A stretch of DNA of 64,000 nt from JAUWKC01 sp035529895 (GTDB lineage: Bacteria > Planctomycetota > Phycisphaerae > Sedimentisphaerales > Anaerobacaceae). The stretch is from NCBI GenBank assembly GCA_035529895.1, contig DATKVV010000022.1, forward strand, positions 1-64,000. The letters run 5' to 3'. Under the pieces are notes generated by a model that worked only from the letters and a program-made list of their open reading frames with translations, searched no databases and was not told the DNA's origin. This document shows, piece after piece, positions 43,968 to 52,188 of this stretch (positions within the stretch are counted from its first letter, which is position 1; each line of letters begins with the position of its first letter). A program made the position numbers and the translations under genes.

Positions 43968-44783
43968 TCACAGTGTAACCTCACGTCCTTTCTCCCGGAC
44001 CGGCTTGTCCCCGAGAGCTTGGCGAATCTCGGCCAGGTCCTCATCCAGCGCGCGCCTGAAAAGCGTCATATCCGCCCGGCGCAGAATCATATTCAGCCCG
44101 GCTTTGCCCCACTTGATTTCCTGGTCCACCCGAGGCAGATTGTGACAGCCCACCCCGACGTTCCTGGCCCGGGCCTTGTCGATTATCGTCTGCATCGCCT
44201 CGGCAAAGAGCGGATGGTCGAACTGCCCCGGAACACCGAGGCTGCATGACAGGTCGCTGGGCCCAACCATCAGACCGTCCACCCCCGGCACGGCCAGAAT
44301 CTCATCCAGCGCCTCAATCGCAGGCACGCTTTCAATATTCACCAGCAGGACCTGGCCTTCGTTCTTTTTTGCAACGTGCTTCGCAAGGTCGCCTTCGAGC
44401 TTGCTTTTGCCCGAGAGTATGGCCTCGAGGCTCTTACCCTTGATTGGGCGAAGCTTGAGCGCGCTGCGCAGTTGATTCACCTGGTCGGCGGTTTCCATGT
44501 AGGCCGCGACAACCCCCACCCCTCCCATATCCAGCACCCGGCACGCCTCGAACGGGTCCGGCCGGGGGATGCGCACTATCGGCGCCATCCCCAAACCTCT
44601 AAAGGTATGGCACATCCATCCGAGCTTGTCCCAATCCATCGGGATATGCTCGGTATCGATGAACACGCAATCGATATCCAAATCCCGCATCACTTCGACC
44701 CATTTGGGCGACGTCGAAATAATCAACGTGCCGTAAATCCGTTTGCCGCTGTGCAGCGCTTCTGCCAGTTCTTTGCCATTCAT
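43968..44783 (-). CDS. HpcH/HpaI-type aldolase (2-keto-3-deoxy sugar acid class)
   Basis: The 271-aa class II aldolase has VFIDTEHIPMDW (metal/phosphate area), PIVRIPRPDPFEACRVLDMG (Arg and metal site), LLVNIESVPAIEALDEI, and the closing GLMVGPSDLSCSLGVPGQ. This is the 2-dehydro-3-deoxyglucarate/2,4-dihydroxyhept-2-enedioate aldolase family: cleavage of a 2-keto-3-deoxy acid into pyruvate and an aldehyde. With a glycerate kinase just upstream, a glucarate/galactarate-like route (pyruvate plus tartronate semialdehyde, then glycerate) is plausible. A reductase gene is not visible. Confidence 0.82.
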   Translation of the reverse strand: MNGKELAEALHSGKRIYGTLIISTSPKWVEVMRDLDIDCVFIDTEHIPMDWDKLGWMCHTFRGLGMAPIVRIPRPDPFEACRVLDMGGVGVVAAYMETADQVNQLRSALKLRPIKGKSLEAILSGKSKLEGDLAKHVAKKNEGQVLLVNIESVPAIEALDEILAVPGVDGLMVGPSDLSCSLGVPGQFDHPLFAEAMQTIIDKARARNVGVGCHNLPRVDQEIKWGKAGLNMILRRADMTLFRRALDEDLAEIRQALGDKPVREKGREVTL

Positions 44784-45049
44784 CAGGTTAAATCCTCACT
44801 TTCTCAATGCAACCAACATTTTTGCGGGACCAACTCGACCCAGTCACCTCGCTGAGAATCAATTTCAATAAAATACCACACAGACGCCGCAATTGCCACC
44901 ATCTTTGCGTTCCTTTTCCGCGAGTTTTCAGACTGAATCCAAAAAACCAAGGCCCTGACGTCAGGTCTGTTACAGTGAAAAGGCGCTTCTTCTTTATAAT
45001 GCGGTTCCAAGCCTGTTGGTGGCGTGTCCTTAATTTGACGCAGCGACGG

Positions 45050-46171
45050 TCAGACAAGATACTGCTTTACAAGTCTTTCCGCCGCCGAGCGCAAAAGGCT
45101 ACGGCTGTTTCCAAGTGCTTTGTCGAGGGACATATTCTCCGGCTTGCAGGCGATAGCGGCAAGGATTCCCGCCCTTTGATACTCGGCCTGCGACAAATCC
45201 ACCTGGCCCGCTATGACGACGGCGGCGGTATTGAACCGGGCGGCAATCTCGGCTATCCCAGAGACAACCTTGCCGTAGAGGCTTTGACGGTCAAAACGGC
45301 CTTCGCCTGTAATAACCCAGTCGGCATCGGCAAGCTCGGCCTCGAGATTGGTGAAATTAATTATGGTCTTTATGCCGGATACGAGTGTGGCGTTCATAAA
45401 GGCCACGGCGCCCGCGGCCAGTCCCCCGGCCGCCCCGCCGCCGGCAATGCCTTCTATTTCGCAATTCAGTTGCGTGCGGACGACCGCAGCCAGGTTAGCG
45501 AGGCCGGCTTCCAGCGCATCGACCATTTGCGGCGTTGCCCCCTTCTGCGGACCGTAGACCCTGGCGGCGCCTTCGTTGCCGCAAAGAGGGTTTGTGACAT
45601 CACAGATGACTTCAACGGCGGCCGGTGAGGGCAGGGCCGGTTTCGCAATTGCGGAGATTTGCGCCAACCCTTCACCGCCGGGCGGAACCTGCATACCTTT
45701 GTTGTCGAGGAACTTCCACCCAAGCGCCGCGGCCGCACCGATACCGCCATCTACCGTTGCGCTGCCGCCTACCGCCAGCAGAACCTTACGTGGATTGTAT
45801 TCGAGGGAGGCTTTTATAAGCTGGCCCGTACCGTAGGTGGTTGTTTTCATAGGATTGTATTGGTCGGGCGAAAGCAGTTGCAGCCCACTGGCGGAAGCCA
45901 TTTCAACCAATGCGGTACGGGTGCTGTCGAACCACGCAAAGCCGGCTGCGACGCTCATTTCGGGTAATGGTCCTGTCACCGTGGCCGGCACCCACCGGCC
46001 GCGGGCCGATTTAAGCATAGCCCGGGCAGTGCCTTCGCCGCCATCGGCCATAGGTTTTATCGAAAGCTGCGCATCGGGCAAGAATTCGGCGATAACTTCC
46101 GCAATTATCCGACATGCTTCGCAGGCGGGGATAGTACCCTTGAACGAGTCCATTGCAACAACGATTTTCAT
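45050..46171 (-). CDS. Glycerate kinase (GarK/GlxK type)
   Basis: The 373-aa protein has the family start MKIVVAMDSFKGTIPACEAC, the MADGGEGTARAML motif (~41-53), LAVGGSATVDGGIGAAAALG (~130-149), the GGGAAGGLAAGAVAFMNATL block and ITGEGRFDRQSLYGKVVSGI. The family converts D-glycerate to 2-phosphoglycerate (or 3-phosphoglycerate in some members) with ATP. It sits 266 bp upstream of the aldolase, probably in the same pathway. The 3' spacer (44784-45049) holds nothing convincing. Confidence 0.88.
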   Translation of the reverse strand: MKIVVAMDSFKGTIPACEACRIIAEVIAEFLPDAQLSIKPMADGGEGTARAMLKSARGRWVPATVTGPLPEMSVAAGFAWFDSTRTALVEMASASGLQLLSPDQYNPMKTTTYGTGQLIKASLEYNPRKVLLAVGGSATVDGGIGAAAALGWKFLDNKGMQVPPGGEGLAQISAIAKPALPSPAAVEVICDVTNPLCGNEGAARVYGPQKGATPQMVDALEAGLANLAAVVRTQLNCEIEGIAGGGAAGGLAAGAVAFMNATLVSGIKTIINFTNLEAELADADWVITGEGRFDRQSLYGKVVSGIAEIAARFNTAAVVIAGQVDLSQAEYQRAGILAAIACKPENMSLDKALGNSRSLLRSAAERLVKQYLV

Positions 46172-46258
46172 AGCGGCTGCCGAAACACGCCGAAAATAAC
46201 CGCAGAATTCCGTGAGGTCTGAACGGTCTAAAGCACAGGGACGCCTTTCGGGTCCAAC

Positions 46259-48691
46259 TTATCTGTTATGCCTGATAAGCCAGATTTCGCTAACTTGTGA
46301 ACCGCGCTGGCCTTCGCCGCAGGTCCATATCAATACGAGCCGGCCGTCTGCGGTGGCCTCCTGCGGAATCAGAAATTCCCGAATCGGCGGTTTTCCCGCC
46401 TCGATTAAATCATGAACCATATACACGTCATCCGCGAAAAGGCGCACCATTTTGCCCCTCTTTCCGGTGTAAGCTACCCTCACCGAGTAAGCGGCGTCGG
46501 GGTCAAGGTTTTCATAATATAGCCGCAAGGGGGTCTCGTAGATTGTCCCGACCTGATTCTTCCAGGCCATAGGTATGTCACGATCTTCGGGGCTATCGAC
46601 TATGTAATAGAAGGCAATCCTTGGAGATTTGAGGGTCCCCGGGTCGTCCTCCCAGGGCACGGTATTTAATATGCGCTTCATACTCGAAGGCGAACCCATG
46701 TTGTCGTAGAATCCTCCGGGGCCCGGGTTTGTGCGGTTGACTACGCGGTCTATTGCCTCCCGTCTTGCGGGCTCATCTTTGATGTCGCGGATTTGCCTGA
46801 ATTGTGAAAACAGCCAGCCGACATTATTCAGCGGCTCGTCGATGCCATCCATAAAAGCACCGCGGGTGCGATGTTGCCCCCCGTGCTTCTCCACCGTAAG
46901 CTGACTGCCGATATTCTCGAAAAGCGAATCGGCCAACTGCTCACACTTTTTCTTGTAATCCGCCGCAACCGGTTGAGTTTTTGCTCTTTGCAGAATCTCT
47001 TCCGCCTTATCAATAGCCAGCAGCGAGCCTGTCTCCGGCGGCGCCCTTAACGCCTCCAGCGCTTCCTGCTCCAGCTCGGTTTCATGTATCAGCCGGCGCT
47101 TGATATATGCATCGTAGTAGGCCCGCATCAGGCCCATCTGGAATCTGTAATTATCTTTTACCTTCTGAGGAACTCTATTTTCCAAGTCCCGCCATTGTGC
47201 CAGGGTGACGTCCACCTGGTCATTTACCGCCAGCGGTCCCTCCCAGTTTCTTTCCTGCGCCATAAAGCCCTGTGCAAGCTCTTCACTGAACTGTGGGCTG
47301 ATGAACAACCTGCTGTAATCCCGGAGCGTCTCGATGACGGACGTCCGGGGGTCCCAATCCTGGTCGCCCCAGATGAACTTGTTAATGTCGTCGTTAATTC
47401 CTTCCGAATAGGTCAGCGAGCCGCACGCGTACTCGTCAAGGGCGTTGTGAATCTTTTTCATAGCGACCGGCCGGGGATTGAAACATTCGCGATGAAGGGT
47501 CAACGCCAGAGCGAGGTCCCAGTCTTTCACCGGATACTGGCACGCAACATTATGCGTAATATCCGGATAGCGCCGAATTTTGATGGCTTTATCAACAGTC
47601 TTTCGCATCTCCGGCAGCGGCGTTTTCACCCACGGCGCAAAGGCCACGCCGCCAAGCCACTTTGGCCTGCGATTCACATGCTTATAGAAAGAGTCAAGCC
47701 ATTCTCTCGTGGGCTGCATTGCCTGCGGCGACACCCAAATCTTTGCCCTCGGATGGTACCTGTTCAAAACGTCCGCCACCTTGTCCATCCAGGGGAAGAA
47801 GACGTCGGGATGGAGGCGGCCGGGGTCGCCGCCGGGGACCAATATGTGGTCGATGCGTTTTAGTTTTTTGAATACTTCTTCACGCTCGGCCAATTCCTTC
47901 TTTATCCCATCGGCGCTGGTGTAATCCTTGCCCACATTCGGATACCAAATCCACACATCCAAGCCGTACGAATCACATATATCCGACATTCGTATCATCA
48001 TCTCCATCGCCGGGACCTTCATGTGCCGGCTCGTCGGGTCATCGTCGCTGTGCGGCGGAATAAGCTCTATGCTGTTGGTGCCGAAAAGCGCCATCTCACG
48101 AATGTACTGGTCGAACTGCGCCGCCGACCACGCATCATAGGCGTTCGTCTTGGGACGGTAGCCTAACTGATGTCCCCGCAGCGGATACTTTGGCGCAGTC
48201 ACAATATTGAGGCCATCGGGCGCCAATACGGAGCCTTGCGTAAGATGCATTTTCCGCAGCAGCCGTCCAATGCCGTAAAGCATACCGCGGGAATCTTTGC
48301 CGCAAATGATGACTGCGGGTCGAGGTTCGGTCCTGGCAACCAGACAAAATCCTTCGGCGCCCGGGACAACAGCGCCTTTCACATCAGCAAAGAAAGGTCC
48401 TGCAAACCGTTTTGCCTGTGATTGCAGGCCGACGGCAATAACGGGCCTGTCCCCGTCGGGCCAGTCGTGCCTCACGCTCAATTCGACTCCGGTCCTTTTC
48501 TGAATTTCTTCCTGCAGAACCGTTATGGCCTTTTGTTCGGCGATTGCGGGTTTGTCGACAGTGACAATTACACCAGCGGAAAAGTCCAGCATGTCTTGTC
48601 CGGCGAGACTCGATGAGGTAACGCCAAAAAGGAACAGGCAGACGGCCGCAACAACCTTTGGAACCTCTGTTACGCACGAATTTTTGTCCAT
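46259..48691 (-). CDS. Secreted GH67-like protein
   Basis: The 810-aa protein starts at ATG (complement of 48689-48691) after GAGGAG; a 12-codon longer frame lacks a ribosome site. A signal peptide (VVAAVCLFLFGVTSSSLAG) is followed by an N-terminal GH20b/GH67N-type domain (~30-155, DGDRPVIAVGLQSQAKRFAG, GKDSRGMLYGIGRLLRKMHL) and a TIM-barrel-like middle (YREMALFGTNSIELIPPHSD-like, RADHILVPGGDPGRLHPD-like strands; LTLHRECFNPRPVAMKK). The C-terminal domain is beta-rich (LRLYYENLDPDAAYSVRVAY). Related to alpha-glucuronidase-like or hexosaminidase-like families; catalytic residues cannot be assigned, so substrate and activity are open. Confidence 0.65.
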   Translation of the reverse strand: MDKNSCVTEVPKVVAAVCLFLFGVTSSSLAGQDMLDFSAGVIVTVDKPAIAEQKAITVLQEEIQKRTGVELSVRHDWPDGDRPVIAVGLQSQAKRFAGPFFADVKGAVVPGAEGFCLVARTEPRPAVIICGKDSRGMLYGIGRLLRKMHLTQGSVLAPDGLNIVTAPKYPLRGHQLGYRPKTNAYDAWSAAQFDQYIREMALFGTNSIELIPPHSDDDPTSRHMKVPAMEMMIRMSDICDSYGLDVWIWYPNVGKDYTSADGIKKELAEREEVFKKLKRIDHILVPGGDPGRLHPDVFFPWMDKVADVLNRYHPRAKIWVSPQAMQPTREWLDSFYKHVNRRPKWLGGVAFAPWVKTPLPEMRKTVDKAIKIRRYPDITHNVACQYPVKDWDLALALTLHRECFNPRPVAMKKIHNALDEYACGSLTYSEGINDDINKFIWGDQDWDPRTSVIETLRDYSRLFISPQFSEELAQGFMAQERNWEGPLAVNDQVDVTLAQWRDLENRVPQKVKDNYRFQMGLMRAYYDAYIKRRLIHETELEQEALEALRAPPETGSLLAIDKAEEILQRAKTQPVAADYKKKCEQLADSLFENIGSQLTVEKHGGQHRTRGAFMDGIDEPLNNVGWLFSQFRQIRDIKDEPARREAIDRVVNRTNPGPGGFYDNMGSPSSMKRILNTVPWEDDPGTLKSPRIAFYYIVDSPEDRDIPMAWKNQVGTIYETPLRLYYENLDPDAAYSVRVAYTGKRGKMVRLFADDVYMVHDLIEAGKPPIREFLIPQEATADGRLVLIWTCGEGQRGSQVSEIWLIRHNR

Positions 48692-48790
48692 TGTAAACTC
48701 CTCATTAGAATTAAACTGCCGCCACAATTATCTATTTCGCGTCAAGCATCTTTCACCAAAACACGGCACCGTCACACGTCAAGCGTAATT

Positions 48791-50245
48791 TCAAGTAACC
48801 GCTTCGATGCCATAAAGCTGACAGAAGGCCCGAAGCTGTTTGGCGCAGTTGCCGTAGAATATAATCTGGTGCATACCCTTGACATTGCACACGTCATCGA
48901 GCTCATTGATGGTCATCTCTATATTCGAGCGGCAGCCGCCGGCGGGGGGAATAGGCGGGCAGTCCACCACCCTGCCGGAGTAAATCAGCATACGCGGCTT
49001 TTCGCCGACCTGGTATTCGGTCAAAGTGACATCCTGTCCCTTAGAGAAAAGGACCCTCGGTACGCAGCCCCAGCCGGCTTCGGCGTGATTTCTGAGAATG
49101 TACGGCTCGGCAGGCGAATTCAGCCCGTTCATCTTCGAGGGGCTGGTGCAGTGTGCGCCGAAATAAAGGTTCTTTTCCGTCTCCATAGAGGCATTCTGCT
49201 GAAAACCCGGCTTGTCGAAGAGCTGCTGCACGAGCATCAGGGTAAGCGTGGCGTCCAGGTCGGATTGACAGCCGGCAGGGACGCCTTCGTCCCTCAAACT
49301 CATAAAGCCCATGCAGGGCGGGACGTGCTGATGCGGCCTTTTCAGTCCGGGCAGACAGTTCATCATAATCGCATCGGCCTGTTCGGCCTCGATGACCCGC
49401 TTGAGGGCGAAGTAACACCTGGCCGCTTCAAGAATATCGGCTTTGGAAGGCTCCACCACCTCGCGTGCGTTTTTCAGATATGCGTCGGCGAGCTTCCTGA
49501 CCTCCGCCGTCGCCTCGGTTCGCCGGAATTCCTCGTAAAACCTCTCGTGCGGGACGGTCCGGATTTGCGTGCCAAGAACGGGCACGTATTCTTCTTTTAC
49601 CTCCGGGCCTGTAATATTGACAATGCGGGCCTCTTTCATCCAGCGCGCGGTTCGAATCATTTTCATCCCGTACTCAACCGCCTCGAGATTATCGAGCGAG
49701 CTAATCATATACACGCCTGATTTTGTGTGCAGTTGATTGATATGGTCAACAAGAAGAACGCCTAATGTGGCAAGCACGACTGTTGGGATTTGCGTTTCTT
49801 CAATGATACGGGTAACGTGTACCCAATGACCTTTCTTGAACGGGATAAGAAGCAGTCCGTCGGGCGGGGAGGTCTTTACTTCGCTGATGAACCGCGTCAC
49901 GCCGGTCTCATCATCGAGAGGCTTGTCGTCCATCGAGATGCGCATCTGCAGACTGCTTTCAATTTTTCTGATTTTGCGCGAGTACTGTTTCTGGCGCCCT
50001 TCGGCGTCGAAGGTTGAGCCGGGCCAGCTATAATAGCCGGCTTTCCTGAGCGACTCGGTGGGCGGATACAAAAAAGCCCCTCGCACCGCGGCGATTTTCT
50101 TTTTGGGATGGCCTGTCCGGGCGGCGGCGCCGGCGGCCAGCAGGTCCTTTGTGCTCAGAGAAATACCCGCGGCGGTCACACCGAGGGTCTGCAGAAAATC
50201 CCGCCGAGACATCGGGCACGCCTTTTGTGATTCCGATTTTTCCAC
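48791..50245 (-). CDS. Tat-exported L-fucose isomerase-like protein
   Basis: The 484-aa protein uses a GTG start (complement of 50243-50245) with AAAGGAG 6 nt upstream. A twin-arginine signal follows (SRRDFLQTLGVTAAG). The body resembles the FucI/AraA isomerase-like fold proteins: SSLDNLEAVEYGMKMIRTA, ADAIMMNCLPGLKRPHQHVP, EGVPAGCQSDLDATLTLMLV, CTSPSKMNGLNSPAEPYILR. Cytosolic FucI-type sugar isomerases are not usually exported, so a modified role in the periplasm is likely. Downstream partner is the GH67-like gene. Confidence 0.65.
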   Translation of the reverse strand: MEKSESQKACPMSRRDFLQTLGVTAAGISLSTKDLLAAGAAARTGHPKKKIAAVRGAFLYPPTESLRKAGYYSWPGSTFDAEGRQKQYSRKIRKIESSLQMRISMDDKPLDDETGVTRFISEVKTSPPDGLLLIPFKKGHWVHVTRIIEETQIPTVVLATLGVLLVDHINQLHTKSGVYMISSLDNLEAVEYGMKMIRTARWMKEARIVNITGPEVKEEYVPVLGTQIRTVPHERFYEEFRRTEATAEVRKLADAYLKNAREVVEPSKADILEAARCYFALKRVIEAEQADAIMMNCLPGLKRPHQHVPPCMGFMSLRDEGVPAGCQSDLDATLTLMLVQQLFDKPGFQQNASMETEKNLYFGAHCTSPSKMNGLNSPAEPYILRNHAEAGWGCVPRVLFSKGQDVTLTEYQVGEKPRMLIYSGRVVDCPPIPPAGGCRSNIEMTINELDDVCNVKGMHQIIFYGNCAKQLRAFCQLYGIEAVT

Positions 50246-50616
50246 TTCAACTCCTTTCCTGTCCAATCAGTCTGTTGCCAACTTTTTATCTACCGGTATT
50301 TCGAGGGTAATCTCCACTGGAATCGCGGCGAGCCGCAGCAGAGATTGCCCACGGTGATAATACAGGAATCAGCAATCTAATTCCACCCCATTTTGACAAT
50401 CAGGGACGGGCTATAATCGGCGTGGTCCTGACCTTGGGCGGATGGGCGGGGATTCGATGCCGGGCAAGTCAGCGTGGGGCAGGGCCAAAATCCCATCTTT
50501 GCCGCGGAACGGACAGGCTCGTTTTAATCGTGCGGCTTATGACAGAAAACACTCTCTTTGCGTTAAATGACCGGCTGCAGAAAGGTATCGTTTGTGCTTC
50601 ATTGCCCTTTGGCACT

Positions 50617-50649
50617 AAAAAAAGGGATGGCGCACTTACCATCCCTTTT
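50617..50649 (-). terminator. Strong intrinsic terminator of rpmA
   Basis: Perfect 11-bp arms AAAAGGGATGG (50620-50630) and CCATCCCTTTT (50639-50649) with an 8-nt loop. On the minus strand the stem runs into a T7 tract. It begins 23 nt after the rpmA stop. Confidence 0.9.
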
Positions 50650-50671
50650 GTATCTGTTGCTATTGTCGTTC

Positions 50672-50908
50672 TTATTGAACGACGTTAATTCTTCGGCCCT
50701 TAAAATGCACCGTTCCGTCGGCGGTGGCAAACAGTGTGTAGTCTCTGCCCATACCCACATTGAAGCCGGGGAAGAATCTCGTTCCGCACTGGCGGACGAT
50801 GATAGAGCCGGCTGTAACCGACTGGCCGGCATACAGCTTGACGCCCCTGAACTGCGGATTGCTGTCTCTGCCGTTCCTTGTGGAGCCTTGACCCTTTTTA
50901 TGTGCCAT
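50672..50908 (-). CDS. rpmA: Ribosomal protein bL27
   Basis: The 78-aa L27 protein of the large ribosomal subunit sits near the peptidyl-transferase centre. The N-terminus MAHKKGQGSTRNGRDSNPQF and the body GSIIVRQCGTRFFPGFNVGM and GRDYTLFATADGTVHFKGR are diagnostic. It has its own promoter 45-75 bp upstream and a perfect terminator downstream, so it is monocistronic. The usual partners rplU and obgE are not adjacent: obgE lies at 39564 and rplU is not in the window. Confidence 0.95.
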   Translation of the reverse strand: MAHKKGQGSTRNGRDSNPQFRGVKLYAGQSVTAGSIIVRQCGTRFFPGFNVGMGRDYTLFATADGTVHFKGRRINVVQ

Positions 50909-50953
50909 AGCTAAGCGCCTCTAAAATTAGCCTATCAACTCATTTACGCCATA

Positions 50954-50982
50954 ATTGTAGGCGGCGTTTGCGGCTTTGTCCA
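50954..50982 (-). promoter_or_regulatory. Promoter of rpmA
   Basis: On the minus strand TGGACA (complement of 50977-50982) is separated by exactly 17 bp from TACAAT (complement of 50954-50959). The predicted leader is about 40 nt. Confidence 0.7.
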
Positions 50983-51015
50983 GAAAAATTCAGAAATCCG
51001 TCGTTATTTGCCGGC

Positions 51016-51804
51016 TTACGGCCACTCTGCCTGCAATATGGCCTTCATATAGCCCAGCGTCAATAAACCGGAGGTGGCCAGCTTGATTCTCCCTTCGGGG
51101 TTGATAAAGAAACTCGAAGGGATGCCTTCTATAGCGTTATACGGGGCCGGCATGGTCCTGTCATCGGTAGAAAAAACCGTATAGTTTATTCTTTCATTCT
51201 CCTGCACGAAGCTCCTGACCATCTCAGCAGTGTTAATAGGGCTTATGTAAGATACGGCCAGGATTGCCAGCTTGTCCTTGCCCATTACGTTCTGCAGTGC
51301 AATCAGGTGCGGGATTTCTATTAAACAGGGCCTGCACCAGGTCGCCCAGAAGACAAGCATAACGTTCTTGCCGCGATAATCGCTAAGTTTGTGCTGTTTT
51401 CCGGTAATATCGGTCAGGGTAAAGTCCGGAGCTGGTTTACCGTACCAGGCCTGATAAATCGGCCCCCAGCCTCTGGCGGCTCTGATGACATCGCTCAGAC
51501 TCAGCCTGGGAGCGCTCGCGGGTTCGGCATCTGTTTTTTTCGGTTTTGTCGGTTCGCCGGCGTTAACGGCCGGTCCATTCGGCTCCGGCGGCTCGGTGGT
51601 CTTTATGGTTATCGGTTCATTTGGCTTTGCCGGTGCGCCGACTGTCCAGGAGACATCCGGCGCAACATTGCTGTCATTTTGGTTTGGAATCGCCTGTTGT
51701 ACAGGTTTCTTTTTGCATCCGGCATCTATTGTCGCTGCGGCGAGCAAAACGGCGCAAACAGCCACTGCAAGCCAATTGCCGGTTTGTTTGTTATGCTCGA
51801 CCAT
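51016..51804 (-). CDS. TlpA-like thioredoxin-fold lipoprotein
   Basis: The 262-aa protein has a signal with a lipobox (TIDAGC, Cys ~30). A long Pro/Glu-rich disordered linker (~40-100, ITIKTTEPPEPNGP) precedes a TlpA/ResA-type thioredoxin fold: KPAPDFTLTDITGKQHKLSD, VFWATWCRPCLIEIPHLIAL with the CxxC active site WCRPC, and GIPSSFFINPEGRIKLATSG with the cis-Pro loop. It is a periplasmic thiol-disulfide reductase of cytochrome-c maturation type or general envelope redox control. AGGAG lies 9 nt before the ATG. It stands alone. Confidence 0.85.
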   Translation of the reverse strand: MVEHNKQTGNWLAVAVCAVLLAAATIDAGCKKKPVQQAIPNQNDSNVAPDVSWTVGAPAKPNEPITIKTTEPPEPNGPAVNAGEPTKPKKTDAEPASAPRLSLSDVIRAARGWGPIYQAWYGKPAPDFTLTDITGKQHKLSDYRGKNVMLVFWATWCRPCLIEIPHLIALQNVMGKDKLAILAVSYISPINTAEMVRSFVQENERINYTVFSTDDRTMPAPYNAIEGIPSSFFINPEGRIKLATSGLLTLGYMKAILQAEWP

Positions 51805-52027
51805 CCAATTTTTCTCCTGATTGGTAATTGCCGTTTCAGGTCACAGTATACGTTATTCGTGCAAACAGCACCACAATAAACTTGGCGAAATTGCGCCTTT
51901 CAGACAAGGCAGGAGGTTCAGAACATGGCTTATTTATCAATCTTATCGGCTCAGGACCGATTTTACCGTGATGCACTTACGGTTAACCGCGCGGGCAAGT
52001 TGCGGCCAAAATCGCGGCAAGTTAGTC

Positions 52028-52056
52028 TTGACCTTTTGGAGTTTAGCAAATATTAT
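52028..52056 (+). promoter_or_regulatory. Promoter of the sialate O-acetylesterase gene
   Basis: TTGACC (52028-52033) is separated by exactly 17 bp from TATTAT (52051-52056). The predicted start point near 52063 gives a leader of about 125 nt. An 81-codon frame overlapping this promoter (from 51925) is therefore probably not a gene. Confidence 0.6.
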
Positions 52057-52124
52057 CTGCTCTTCAGGCGCCTTGACGCAGATACGCTGATTCGAGAAAA
52101 ACAGAAAAGTGTTTCAGTTGGGAG

Positions 52125-52150
52125 CCGGCCAAGAATGCCGGTTTTGTGTT
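52125..52150 (+). terminator. Terminator-like hairpin in the esterase leader
   Basis: CCGGC (52125-52129) pairs with GCCGG (52137-52141), followed by TTTTGTGTTT. It sits between the promoter and the start codon at 52189 and could attenuate transcription, or end a short upstream transcript. Confidence 0.4.
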
Positions 52151-52188
52151 TCTACCACTGTATTCTGTGAACTTAAGGAGTTGAGAAG

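Noticed and set aside
44788..45057. Minus-strand frame of 89 codons between aldolase and glycerate kinase
   Set aside because: It overlaps the glycerate kinase 3' end, has no ribosome site and its composition looks random.
51925..52170. 81-codon plus-strand frame with AGGAGG upstream
   Set aside because: The good promoter for the downstream esterase (52028-52056) and a hairpin lie inside it; no recognisable domain.
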